20,183 bases of DNA from positions 1 to 20,183 of IMG/VR virus record IMGVR_UViG_3300023301_000154; one strand, written 5' to 3'. Below the pieces are notes generated by a model. The model was not told the DNA's origin. It ran no database searches and was given only the letters and a program-made list of their open reading frames with translations. Position numbers and translations under genes: made by a program. This document shows, in pieces, positions 1 through 5,786 of this stretch. How positions within the stretch are numbered: the stretch's first letter is position 1; the number at the start of each line of letters is the position of its first letter. The stretch comes from a virus.

Positions 1-2
1 AA

Positions 3-176
3 GCCTTACCTGCAGATTGTGGCTTTGATGAAATTGAAATTGATAGAGTGGTATTTATACCAACGAGGAAAAAGATGAATGGATATGCACAAGCTGATAT
101 ATTCGCACACAATAAAGAGGGTTGGTTCAAAGCAGGACTTATGATTGTTGGAACAATGCTATCCAAGACCAGATAA
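3..176 (+). CDS. Hypothetical protein, C-terminal part (cut by window edge)
   Basis: An open frame enters from the left edge and runs 57 codons to TAA. It contains the stretch DEIEIDRVVFIPTRKK and then NGYAQADIFAHNKEGWFK, which reads like a real globular beta-rich protein rather than random translation. I do not recognise a family. The last dozen residues (LMIVGTMLSKTR) look less natural. A different frame starting around base 140 reads DCWNNAIQDQINYLKAEKA, which continues the style of the protein better, so the true gene may be longer with a frameshift near 138-145. The start lies outside the window. No function is assigned. Confidence 0.5.
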   Translation, partial: ALPADCGFDEIEIDRVVFIPTRKKMNGYAQADIFAHNKEGWFKAGLMIVGTMLSKTR

Positions 177-310
177 ATTATTTAAAAGCAGAGAAAGCGA
201 TAATCGAAGATTGATTCAATGATAGAGAGTTTGGAGAAATTTATCTATGGAGAAAGGGATACAAAGCCTTTATCAGTTATGGGGGGAATATTACTATAAG
301 AAATAAATAA
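116..310 (+). pseudogene. Possible broken continuation of the left-edge gene
   Basis: Frame 2 is open from 116 to 310 except for one TGA at 212-214. It reads protein-like sequence on both sides: INYLKAEKAIIED before the TGA, then FNDREFGEIYLWRKGYKAF and a TAA at 308-310. There is no good start codon. One explanation is that this is the 3' end of the gene at 3-176 after a frameshift and a nonsense change. A competing reading is a 26-codon ORF at 219-299 starting MIESLEKFIYGERD. The two overlap in different frames and cannot both be main products. Nothing here identifies a family. Confidence 0.25.
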
Positions 311-314
311 ATAT

Positions 315-473
315 ATGAAAACAATTAAGCGTAAAAAACATTATCCAGTTAAAAATACATTAGGAGGTTCGTTTTGTAAGAAATGTTTAAACTGGTCAAA
401 TTTACCAGACGGTTTAAAAGGGGAGGAGTGTTTAGCAACAAAAGAAGAAATTAAACAAAATAAAAAACTATGA
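315..473 (+). CDS. Small Cys-containing protein, 52 aa
   Basis: A 52-codon ORF begins MKTIKRKKHYPVKN and ends in TGA. The N-terminus is strongly basic. It is followed by CKKC and a third Cys about 15 residues on (CKKCLNWSNLPDGLKGEEC), which suggests a small metal-binding or zinc-ribbon-like fold, although the usual fourth ligand is missing. The leader is AT-rich (ATAAATATATG) with no Shine-Dalgarno sequence, as in most genes here. The stop overlaps the start of the next gene as ATGA, supporting a translationally coupled pair. It is the only gene in the window that I see ending in TGA. Function unknown. Confidence 0.55.
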   Translation: MKTIKRKKHYPVKNTLGGSFCKKCLNWSNLPDGLKGEECLATKEEIKQNKKL

Positions 474-562
474 AAACAATAACACTAGGTTTAATATCGG
501 GAGTTATTATCACAGTGGTGTTGGTCTGGGGAGTGTGGGAATTACTAGGAATCGTTATATAA
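470..562 (+). CDS. Tiny single-span membrane protein, 30 aa
   Basis: The ORF starts at an ATG overlapping the previous stop (ATGA). It encodes 30 residues dominated by one hydrophobic helix (GLISGVIITVVLVWGVWELL, roughly residues 7-26) after a short MKTITL head. Its size and single helix fit a small membrane peptide. A link to lysis or superinfection functions would be a guess. The start overlap with the upstream ORF and the hydrophobic periodicity are the main support. It ends just before a hairpin that acts as a terminator for the opposite strand. Confidence 0.45.
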   Translation: MKTITLGLISGVIITVVLVWGVWELLGIVI

Positions 563-601
563 AAAAAGAGAGTGGTTATAGCGATTAAGCCTCACTCTCT
601 T
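560..601 (-). terminator. Intrinsic terminator of the leftward 58-aa gene
   Basis: AAGAGAGTG (566-574) pairs perfectly with CACTCTCTT (593-601), giving a 9-bp stem. Read leftwards, the stem is followed by seven T residues (complement of A561-567). This is a textbook intrinsic terminator for transcripts of the gene at 663-839. On the + strand no U-run follows, so it should act mainly on the leftward transcript. Confidence 0.8.
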
Positions 602-605
602 GTTA

Positions 606-642
606 TCGGGGGATTAGCCCGACCCAGACTGATTACTCAGTC
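606..642 (-). other. Two hairpins in the 3' UTR of the leftward gene
   Basis: Between the stop at 663 and the terminator lie two compact hairpins. GACTGA-TTAC-TCAGTC (627-642) has a perfect 6-bp stem with a 4-base loop. TCGGG (606-610) pairs with CCCGA (618-622). With the terminator they make a 3' UTR of about 100 bases with three helices, which could be a stable 3'-derived small RNA or simply protection against decay. Confidence 0.45.
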
Positions 643-662
643 CTTAGATTTTGACCACCTCC

Positions 663-839
663 TTATTCAACGATTGCTCGTTTTTTAATTAAGTTCTCGC
701 AACCTCCTGAAACAACATAGTGGTTCAGAAGTTCGTCAACACTTTCGTGTGCACGACCATATATCTTCCAAAAATAATATTTATTTAAGTCAGATAATGC
801 TTCATCGAGTTCTTGCTTATTCAACAACTTTTGGTTCAT
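663..839 (-). CDS. Small accessory protein, 58 aa, self-contained unit
   Basis: This leftward gene is the only one running against the left block. I chose the ATG at 839 (MNQKLLNKQELDEALSD) rather than an upstream ATG. A perfect AGGAGGT lies 8 bases before it, and the promoter would fall inside a longer ORF. The protein is charged and mostly helical in appearance (ELDEALSDLNKYYFWKIYGRAHESVDELLNHY), with a basic C-terminus. I recognise no domain. Its own promoter, strong ribosome site and terminator make it a stand-alone unit of the kind called a moron in phages. Such genes often serve host takeover, exclusion or counter-defence. That role is inference. Confidence 0.7.
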   Translation of the reverse strand: MNQKLLNKQELDEALSDLNKYYFWKIYGRAHESVDELLNHYVVSGGCENLIKKRAIVE

Positions 840-847
840 CGTAATGT

Positions 848-854
848 ACCTCCT
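848..854 (-). promoter_or_regulatory. Ribosome binding site AGGAGGT
   Basis: A full-length Shine-Dalgarno AGGAGGT sits 8 bases upstream of the ATG at 839. It settles the start of the 58-aa gene. It is notable because no other gene in the window has a comparable site. Confidence 0.85.
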
Positions 855-860
855 GAAATA

Positions 861-890
861 ATTATAACCACCTTTAACTAAAAAAATCAA
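861..890 (-). promoter_or_regulatory. Leftward sigma-70-like promoter
   Basis: On the - strand, TTGATT (890-885) is followed after 18 bases by a perfect TATAAT (866-861). Transcription would begin near 854 and place the AGGAGGT site close to the 5' end. The promoter lies back to back with the rightward early promoter at 941-969. Confidence 0.65.
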
Positions 891-910
891 ATGAAAAAGA
901 AAGAAAAAAG

Positions 911-952
911 TTATGCACAGGTTATCCACTGTTCAACAGGTTGCACCGACAC
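911..952 (+). promoter_or_regulatory. DnaA-box-like pair plus GCACCGACAC (copy 1)
   Basis: TTATGCACA (911-919) and TTATCCACT (922-930) each differ by one base from the DnaA box TTATCCACA and are set 11 bases apart, one helical turn. GCACCGACAC follows at 943-952, overlapping the rightward promoter. The same arrangement recurs at 5564-5598. It could be a binding site for host DnaA or a phage regulator, or part of a replication origin. Confidence 0.55.
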
Positions 953-969
953 AGACATAGGAGTATAAT
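941..969 (+). promoter_or_regulatory. Rightward early promoter
   Basis: TTGCAC (941-946), a 17-base spacer and a perfect TATAAT (964-969). Transcription would start near 976 and give a leader of about 97 bases ahead of the ssDNA-binding gene at 1073. It probably drives the replication operon. Confidence 0.65.
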
Positions 970-983
970 ACAGAAATGATTAA

Positions 984-1053
984 GGTTTAAAGAAACCAAA
1001 ATCTTATCCGATTTATACTGGATAAATTATCAAAAAATGGTGGTAGACCACCA
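984..1053 (+). promoter_or_regulatory. Leader with three consecutive hairpins
   Basis: The leader contains GGTTT-AAAG-AAACC (984-997), TTATCC/GGATAA with a 10-base loop (1004-1025) and TGGTGG-TAGA-CCACCA (1038-1053). The last ends 19 bases before the ATG. A row of small hairpins just upstream of an ssDNA-binding protein gene suggests translational control or a single-strand replication signal. Neither can be shown from sequence alone. Confidence 0.45.
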
Positions 1054-1072
1054 AATAATATAAATAAAATAC

Positions 1073-1717
1073 ATGGGATTCGAAAATAGAGAGTCAGGAA
1101 AATACATTACTATCCTAGGAGGAAAGTTCTGTGAAAAAGTAAAAGAAGGAACAGAAGGAGCAGAAACTAGAGTGAACAAAATAGGAACAACAGTTCACGA
1201 AATATTTCACGACAGTTTTACAGGTAAATTGATTGACATTAAAGTTAAAGACGGAGAGTATGGAAAAAGTTGGAATTTCCACTTTTTAGACGAAGGAGAA
1301 GTTTACATCCTACAACTGTCTTACAGTAACAGTTTCTCAACAGCCTTTCTGAAAATGCTACCAAATATCGACCTAACGAAAGAAATGAAAGTTTCACCTA
1401 GCGTGAAAGAAGTAGATGGTAAAAACAAAAATTCATTGTTTGTAAACCAGGATGGTGTTGCAATCAAGCACGCTTACACAATGGCGGAGAAGAATGGAAT
1501 GCCTGATATGGAGAAGTTAGTAGTTAAAGGAGTAGAAGTATGGGATGATACAAAAAGATTAGTATTCCTACAAGAAATGGTTGATACACAAATTCTTCCT
1601 AAATTACTTGGAGTTGGAAATGTTAATCCGGTCGCAGTCGCACCAACAGCAGAAGCAGAAGCAGAAGCAGTAGAATATTCTGAAGATGAAATAAATATAG
1701 ACGGCATAGACTTCTAG
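1073..1717 (+). CDS. Probable phage single-stranded DNA-binding protein
   Basis: The 214-residue protein has a beta-rich body (GKYITILGGKF, then GKLIDIKVKDGEYGKSWNFHF and GEVYILQLSYS), followed by a flexible Ala/Glu linker (AEAEAEA). It ends in an acidic tail, SEDEINIDGIDF, finishing in Asp-Phe. An OB-like body with an acidic tail ending in an aromatic residue is the hallmark of replication ssDNA-binding proteins such as T7 gp2.5 and bacterial SSB, where the tail contacts partner proteins. It is the first gene after the early promoter and sits immediately before the primase-helicase, which fits. There is no Shine-Dalgarno sequence; the leader is ATAAATAAAATACATG. The family is inferred from architecture, not from a recognised motif. 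Confidence 0.65.
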   Translation: MGFENRESGKYITILGGKFCEKVKEGTEGAETRVNKIGTTVHEIFHDSFTGKLIDIKVKDGEYGKSWNFHFLDEGEVYILQLSYSNSFSTAFLKMLPNIDLTKEMKVSPSVKEVDGKNKNSLFVNQDGVAIKHAYTMAEKNGMPDMEKLVVKGVEVWDDTKRLVFLQEMVDTQILPKLLGVGNVNPVAVAPTAEAEAEAVEYSEDEINIDGIDF

Positions 1718-1769
1718 TCTTGAATTGAACGCAGGGTTAAAAATTTAAATTAAATAGTAGAGCAGTAAT

Positions 1770-1928
1770 ATGCAAAAATGTAACAAAAACCAAAAAGAAA
1801 TATTAGAGGTAAATCGAACACAGTCATTGTGCGAGTATGAGGGGTTAGTTACATTCCCTCTCAGAAAGCAGAATGGCTGTTTTCGTTTTATCTCTAGTAA
1901 CTTAATAAAAAATGTAATATGTCAGTAA
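1770..1928 (+). CDS. Small hypothetical protein, 52 aa
   Basis: An ORF of 52 codons starts MQKCNKNQKEILEVNRTQ and ends by overlapping the first bases of the primase gene (ten bases shared). It has four Cys residues and a plausible beta segment (GLVTFPLRKQNGCFRFISS). It fills the 200-base gap between its neighbours and has the usual AT-rich leader. If it is not coding, the stretch holds only weak hairpins (for example GAGGG/CCCTC near 1840-1860). Function unknown. Confidence 0.4.
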   Translation: MQKCNKNQKEILEVNRTQSLCEYEGLVTFPLRKQNGCFRFISSNLIKNVICQ

Positions 1929-4282
1929 AAAATAACAAAGGATTTTTAACATTCTTCCCTGACCATGTTTACCGATACATTGACCAAACCGGAGAAGGAC
2001 GACCGCCTGTATCGAGCACAGAAATCAAGGAGCAACTCAACCGAGATGGTTATGAGAGTTATTTTACTGTCAATGGATTCAGAGACTCCGCAAATGCCAA
2101 GAATGAAAGTTGTACTTCACTGAACGCTTTCTTTGTAGACATAGACGGAAGAAAAGATGAGGAAGAACTAGAACGAATAAAACTAAAGTTAGACCCAAGT
2201 TTTATTTTAGAAACAAAGAATGGATATCATATCTATTGGTTACTGGATGAGCCTATCTACAAGGATGAAATTGACGAAGAAGAATGGAAGATTTCTGTAA
2301 AAAAATGGGAAGAGTTAGAACAGAATATAGTAACGGAATTAAAAGCCGACCCAGTTGTAAAAGACCTTACGAGAATTTTGAGAGTACCGCAAACTTACTA
2401 CTGGAAAAAGACTGGTGATTTATGGAAAAAAGAAGACACAAAAGAAGTATTTAAAATCAAAGGTGTTTATAAAAACCCTGCGAACAGATACACGCTTGAA
2501 GAAATTGAAGAGACATTTCCGGCAAAAGAATTGCAACTAGACTTTAGTAGTATCCCAATAGAGACAGGAGAGAAAGCTAAAAAAATGGCTGATGCCGAGA
2601 AAAAGAATTTCTTTGACCGAGTGAATGAAAGTTTCCCGATGGAGCAAAGAGATAGTTTTAAGAAACTTATTTCCGGAGCACCTGAAACAATCGCAAATTT
2701 CAAAGGTAGAAACAACGGGCTAATTATTGTCGCTTCTTTAATGAGACAAGCTGGCTGGACTAAAGAAAAAGCCTTACAGCAAATTGAGAAGGTTGGTTGG
2801 CACGGACTAGAGAACGACCCAGGAGGACCTCAAGAAATTGTAAACACTATCAATAGTGCGTTTGAAGGTGGGTATACCTATTCACACAAACACGAGTTGA
2901 TTGAACACAACACTTCACCAGAAGAGAATGTGTTAATGCAACAGGCTATTACAGGAGTCTTAAAAATTAGAAAAGAACAGGACAAAGTTCGTTACTCAAA
3001 TTACGAAAGAGAAATCCTGGCTAAGAATCCATACCTAAAGAAAAACGAAACTGGAATAGTATATCGCTATCACAACGGAGTCTACAAAGAGGTTTCTGAC
3101 CAAGAGATGTCTGACATAGTTCTGAACGGACTGTATGACGATATGTTATGGGGATACAGGACAAAGAAAAGCGTGTCCGATAAAGTAGCGTGTCTTTTAT
3201 CAGTTATTCCTACTTTAGTTATTACACTAGACCAGGGCCGTTGGATTAATGTAAAGAATGGATTATTAAATATAGAGACAAAAGAACTACAACCTCATAC
3301 CCCAGAGTTCGTGACCTTGATACAATATCCTGTCCTTTATGACCCCGAAGCAAAATGTCCTATATGGAATGAATGTGTTAGCGAGTGGATGACGGGACCA
3401 GAACAGGAGGACAAAATTAGACTAATCAAACAATACTGTGGGTACATACTATCCTCTTCAATGGAATATGACCGTGCTTTATTCATGGTTGGTAACGGAG
3501 GAAACGGAAAATCAACTTTCATAGACACAATAGGAATGATTATTGGTATGCAAGCAACTTCGTATATTGACCTAGAGGGATTGTACGGGCAATTTGGAAT
3601 GAAAGGACTTGTTGGAAAAAGATTAAACATTATTGAAGAGGTTGCAGGGAATTACTACCAATCAAACAAACTGAAGAAACTAATTTCCGGAGAGCAAATT
3701 ACTATTGATGTTAAATACAAACCTCAATACACTTTCAGACCTCAAGCAAAATTTGTATTTTCAGTAAACTCATTACCTAGAATGGATGACACTTCTTCAG
3801 CTACAGAGAGAAGAATGTGTGTGGTTCAGTTCCGACAAAACTACAGAAAAAATCCCAACACGAAACTACGCTCAGATACAGGACTTCTAAACCAAGAGCG
3901 TTCCGGGATTCTAAACTGGATGCTAGAGGGGGCAGTAGACTTACAAGAGAGTGACGGTTTTATTACGACAAACGAACAGACAAAAATGCTGGACGACTAC
4001 AGGGCCGAGAACTCATCAGTAGAAGGATTCTTGAGTGAATGTATTGTAATGGAGCCAGGTATGGAAATTACGACTCCTGAACTTTACAGACAATATAAGG
4101 AATGGAGCCTGACGGAAGGAGGTAGAAAAATTAAAGCATCAATTACCTTCACAAAGGAAGTACGAGCCTACGCAAGTAAAGATGACCGATTCACTTATGA
4201 AGACAGAGACTACTCCGGAGGTGATTCCAAATTCGTTGGAATTAAATTGGCTCCGCAGTGGAAGAATAGAGATAATTTTTAA
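1919..4282 (+). CDS. Primase-helicase: AEP-like primase fused to SF3 helicase (D5/P4 type)
   Basis: The 787-residue protein would make primers and unwind DNA at the phage replication fork. The N-terminal third looks like an archaeo-eukaryotic-type primase: FFVDIDG with metal-binding candidates D74 and D76, then NGYHIYWLL and DLTRILRVPQT, patterns typical of plasmid and phage primases of this class. The C-terminal half is a superfamily 3 helicase: Walker A GNGGNGKS at 525-532 (Lys531), acidic Walker B IIEE around 573-574, and a motif C Asn in FSVNSLP (N617). It follows the probable ssDNA-binding protein and precedes an SF2 helicase by three bases, so all are likely co-transcribed. Length and domain order fit P4 alpha-like and poxvirus D5-like proteins. 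There is no Shine-Dalgarno sequence. Confidence 0.9.
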   Translation: MSVKNNKGFLTFFPDHVYRYIDQTGEGRPPVSSTEIKEQLNRDGYESYFTVNGFRDSANAKNESCTSLNAFFVDIDGRKDEEELERIKLKLDPSFILETKNGYHIYWLLDEPIYKDEIDEEEWKISVKKWEELEQNIVTELKADPVVKDLTRILRVPQTYYWKKTGDLWKKEDTKEVFKIKGVYKNPANRYTLEEIEETFPAKELQLDFSSIPIETGEKAKKMADAEKKNFFDRVNESFPMEQRDSFKKLISGAPETIANFKGRNNGLIIVASLMRQAGWTKEKALQQIEKVGWHGLENDPGGPQEIVNTINSAFEGGYTYSHKHELIEHNTSPEENVLMQQAITGVLKIRKEQDKVRYSNYEREILAKNPYLKKNETGIVYRYHNGVYKEVSDQEMSDIVLNGLYDDMLWGYRTKKSVSDKVACLLSVIPTLVITLDQGRWINVKNGLLNIETKELQPHTPEFVTLIQYPVLYDPEAKCPIWNECVSEWMTGPEQEDKIRLIKQYCGYILSSSMEYDRALFMVGNGGNGKSTFIDTIGMIIGMQATSYIDLEGLYGQFGMKGLVGKRLNIIEEVAGNYYQSNKLKKLISGEQITIDVKYKPQYTFRPQAKFVFSVNSLPRMDDTSSATERRMCVVQFRQNYRKNPNTKLRSDTGLLNQERSGILNWMLEGAVDLQESDGFITTNEQTKMLDDYRAENSSVEGFLSECIVMEPGMEITTPELYRQYKEWSLTEGGRKIKASITFTKEVRAYASKDDRFTYEDRDYSGGDSKFVGIKLAPQWKNRDNF

Positions 4283-4285
4283 AAT

Positions 4286-5563
4286 ATGTTACCACTCTAC
4301 GAACACCAAAAAAAAATAATAGATGCAGACCTAAAGAAATGTGGTTTGTTCCTAGGAACCGGAGCGAGTAAAACTCGAACGGCTTTGGTGATGGCCGAGG
4401 GTGATGTGTTAGTTGTCTGTCCGAAACAACAAAGAGACGATGATACATGGTTGAACGAAAATGAGAAGTGGCAAACTAAAAAAGGAGTAATGGTTATCAG
4501 TAAAGAAGACCTTCGAAGGGACTGGGATATTCTCCCCGCTTTCGATACTGTGATTTTTGACGAGTGCCACCACCACCTAGGTGTCCAACCTCACTGTGTC
4601 CAGAGAAACAAAGTGGAGGTCCCAAAGACTTCTGGAATTTACGACGCAACGAAAAAATTCCTAGAGAAACATCCACCGAAAAGATTATACTTACTATCAG
4701 CAACCCCCGCTCTAAAACCTATGAGTGTCTGGGCGATAGCAACTCTACTTGGCCAGAAATGGGACTACTACGAATTTAGAAGAAAATACTATGTACAAAT
4801 TAGAATGGGAGCGTACAGAAAAGTCTGGATTCCAAAGAAAGATGAGGTCCTTAAAAATAAATTAGCAGACCTAATAAAAAGATTTGGTTACACAGGAGGG
4901 CTAAATGACTTCTTTGATGTTCCAGAACAAACCCATAAGGTGGTCGAAATTGCCCTCTCACCGGCTCAGAAAATAGCAGTGGCAGATATATCCTTATCTG
5001 AAGCTGACCCTCTTATAAGGCGTGGTAGGCTCCGTACAATAGAGAATGGGATACTATACGGGAAGAAAATCGAGGTAATAGACGGAAAAACAGACAAAAT
5101 GACCGACAAGACGACTATTTTCCCTTCAAAGAAGATAGATTACATCCTTGAAAAAGCTCAGGAATTTCCTAAACTTCTTATCTTTGCAAACTACACCGCT
5201 CAAATAATTGAGATTGCAAAAGCACTTCACAAGGAAGGTTACACAGTTTCAACACTGACAGGGAAGACAAAAGATAGAACATTTATAAAGAAAGTAAATG
5301 AAAGCCCCGCTCCCCATATCATCGTGGCACAGTGTGCGATTTCTGAAGGTTACAACCTAGGAAGTTTCCCTTGTGTTATTTATGCAAGTAAGTCATACAG
5401 ATTCCTTTTCTATGAACAGTCATTAGGAAGGGTGTTGAGGTCTGATGCTTTGAAGAAAAACCTTTACATACATTTGGTTGTAAAAGGTAGCGACATGGAC
5501 TGTCACGATACAGTCATGGAAGGAAAAGATTTTCAAGAAAAGTTGACTGGAAATATAGAATAG
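4286..5563 (+). CDS. SF2 DEAD/DEAH-type helicase
   Basis: The 425-residue protein carries two RecA-like domains. An N-terminal Q-like segment (LYEHQKKIID) is followed by motif I GTGASKT (K29, T30), motif II DECH at 92-95, and motif III SATP at 138-141. The second domain has KLLIFANYT, a region around VAQCAISEGYNL, and motif VI QSLGRVLR at 378-385. Such phage helicases serve recombination-dependent replication, fork remodelling or origin opening. Motif I is unusual: the Gly before the catalytic Lys is Ser28. The gene begins three bases after the primase stop, indicating one operon. The ATG follows TTTTTAAAAT with no Shine-Dalgarno sequence. Confidence 0.88.
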   Translation: MLPLYEHQKKIIDADLKKCGLFLGTGASKTRTALVMAEGDVLVVCPKQQRDDDTWLNENEKWQTKKGVMVISKEDLRRDWDILPAFDTVIFDECHHHLGVQPHCVQRNKVEVPKTSGIYDATKKFLEKHPPKRLYLLSATPALKPMSVWAIATLLGQKWDYYEFRRKYYVQIRMGAYRKVWIPKKDEVLKNKLADLIKRFGYTGGLNDFFDVPEQTHKVVEIALSPAQKIAVADISLSEADPLIRRGRLRTIENGILYGKKIEVIDGKTDKMTDKTTIFPSKKIDYILEKAQEFPKLLIFANYTAQIIEIAKALHKEGYTVSTLTGKTKDRTFIKKVNESPAPHIIVAQCAISEGYNLGSFPCVIYASKSYRFLFYEQSLGRVLRSDALKKNLYIHLVVKGSDMDCHDTVMEGKDFQEKLTGNIE

Positions 5564-5598
5564 TTATCCACAGGTTATCAACTTGACAGCACCGACAC
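5564..5598 (+). promoter_or_regulatory. DnaA-box-like pair plus GCACCGACAC (copy 2)
   Basis: A perfect DnaA box TTATCCACA (5564-5572) starts one base after the helicase stop. TTATCAACT (5575-5583) follows in the same 11-base register, and GCACCGACAC lies at 5589-5598. The layout repeats that at 911-952, although spacing between the boxes and the GCACCGACAC word differs. It probably controls the RNA-encoding promoter it overlaps. Confidence 0.6.
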
Positions 5599-5612
5599 CA
5601 AAATGATAAAAT
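5583..5612 (+). promoter_or_regulatory. Promoter of the structured RNA region
   Basis: A consensus -35 TTGACA (5583-5588) and TAAAAT (5607-5612) are separated by 18 bases. The start would be near 5619, just before the first long RNA stem. The second DnaA-like box touches the -35, so its occupant could block RNA polymerase. Confidence 0.65.
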
Positions 5613-5634
5613 AAACGAAGTTCATTGAAATTAA

Positions 5635-5785
5635 ATAATGTGTAGAATGGATGTAGGTTCAAATCCTGCCCGTAGAAATACGAAGTAGCTTAAACTAGCA
5701 AGGTAGAGCAATGGTTGGTATAAAATCAGACAGGTAATAAGATTAAATGCTAGTTACTTATTATCTCATCCATTCTGCACATTAT
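5635..5785 (+). ncRNA. Structured RNA 1, with permuted tRNA-like arms
   Basis: No protein gene fits here. ATAATGTGTAGAATGGATG (5635-5653) pairs with 5767-5785 as a 19-bp stem with one G-U. Inside it are five hairpins in a row. (1) GTAGG-TTCAAAT-CCTGC (5653-5669), a classic T-arm with T-T-C-A-A loop. (2) CGTA-GAAA-TACG (5671-5682), capped by a GNRA tetraloop. (3) GCTT/GAGC (5688-5691 with 5706-5709) preceded by TA and with GG in its loop, like a D-arm. (4) TGGTT-GGTATAA-AATCA (5712-5728), a 5-bp stem with 7-base loop like an anticodon arm. (5) AGGTAATAAG/CTTATTATCT (5732-5766), 10 bp. The order is that of a circularly permuted tRNA whose ends lie between variable region and T-arm. It is not a normal tRNA: there is no CCA, the position before the anticodon is G rather than U, and the D-loop is 14 bases. 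Confidence 0.7.
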
Positions 5786-5786
5786 A

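Noticed and set aside
212-214. In-frame TGA and near absence of TGA stops, hinting at a reassigned stop codon
   Set aside because: All large genes are open under the standard code, use TGG for Trp, and one small gene (315-473) appears to end in TGA. Preference for TAA is expected at low GC.
657-663. AGGAGGT on the - strand as ribosome site of a further leftward gene
   Set aside because: It overlaps the stop of the 58-aa gene and only a four-codon frame follows (GTG to TAA).
5635-5785. Ordinary tRNA gene
   Set aside because: The T-arm precedes the D-arm, there is no CCA, U33 is missing and no 7-bp acceptor stem forms in standard order.
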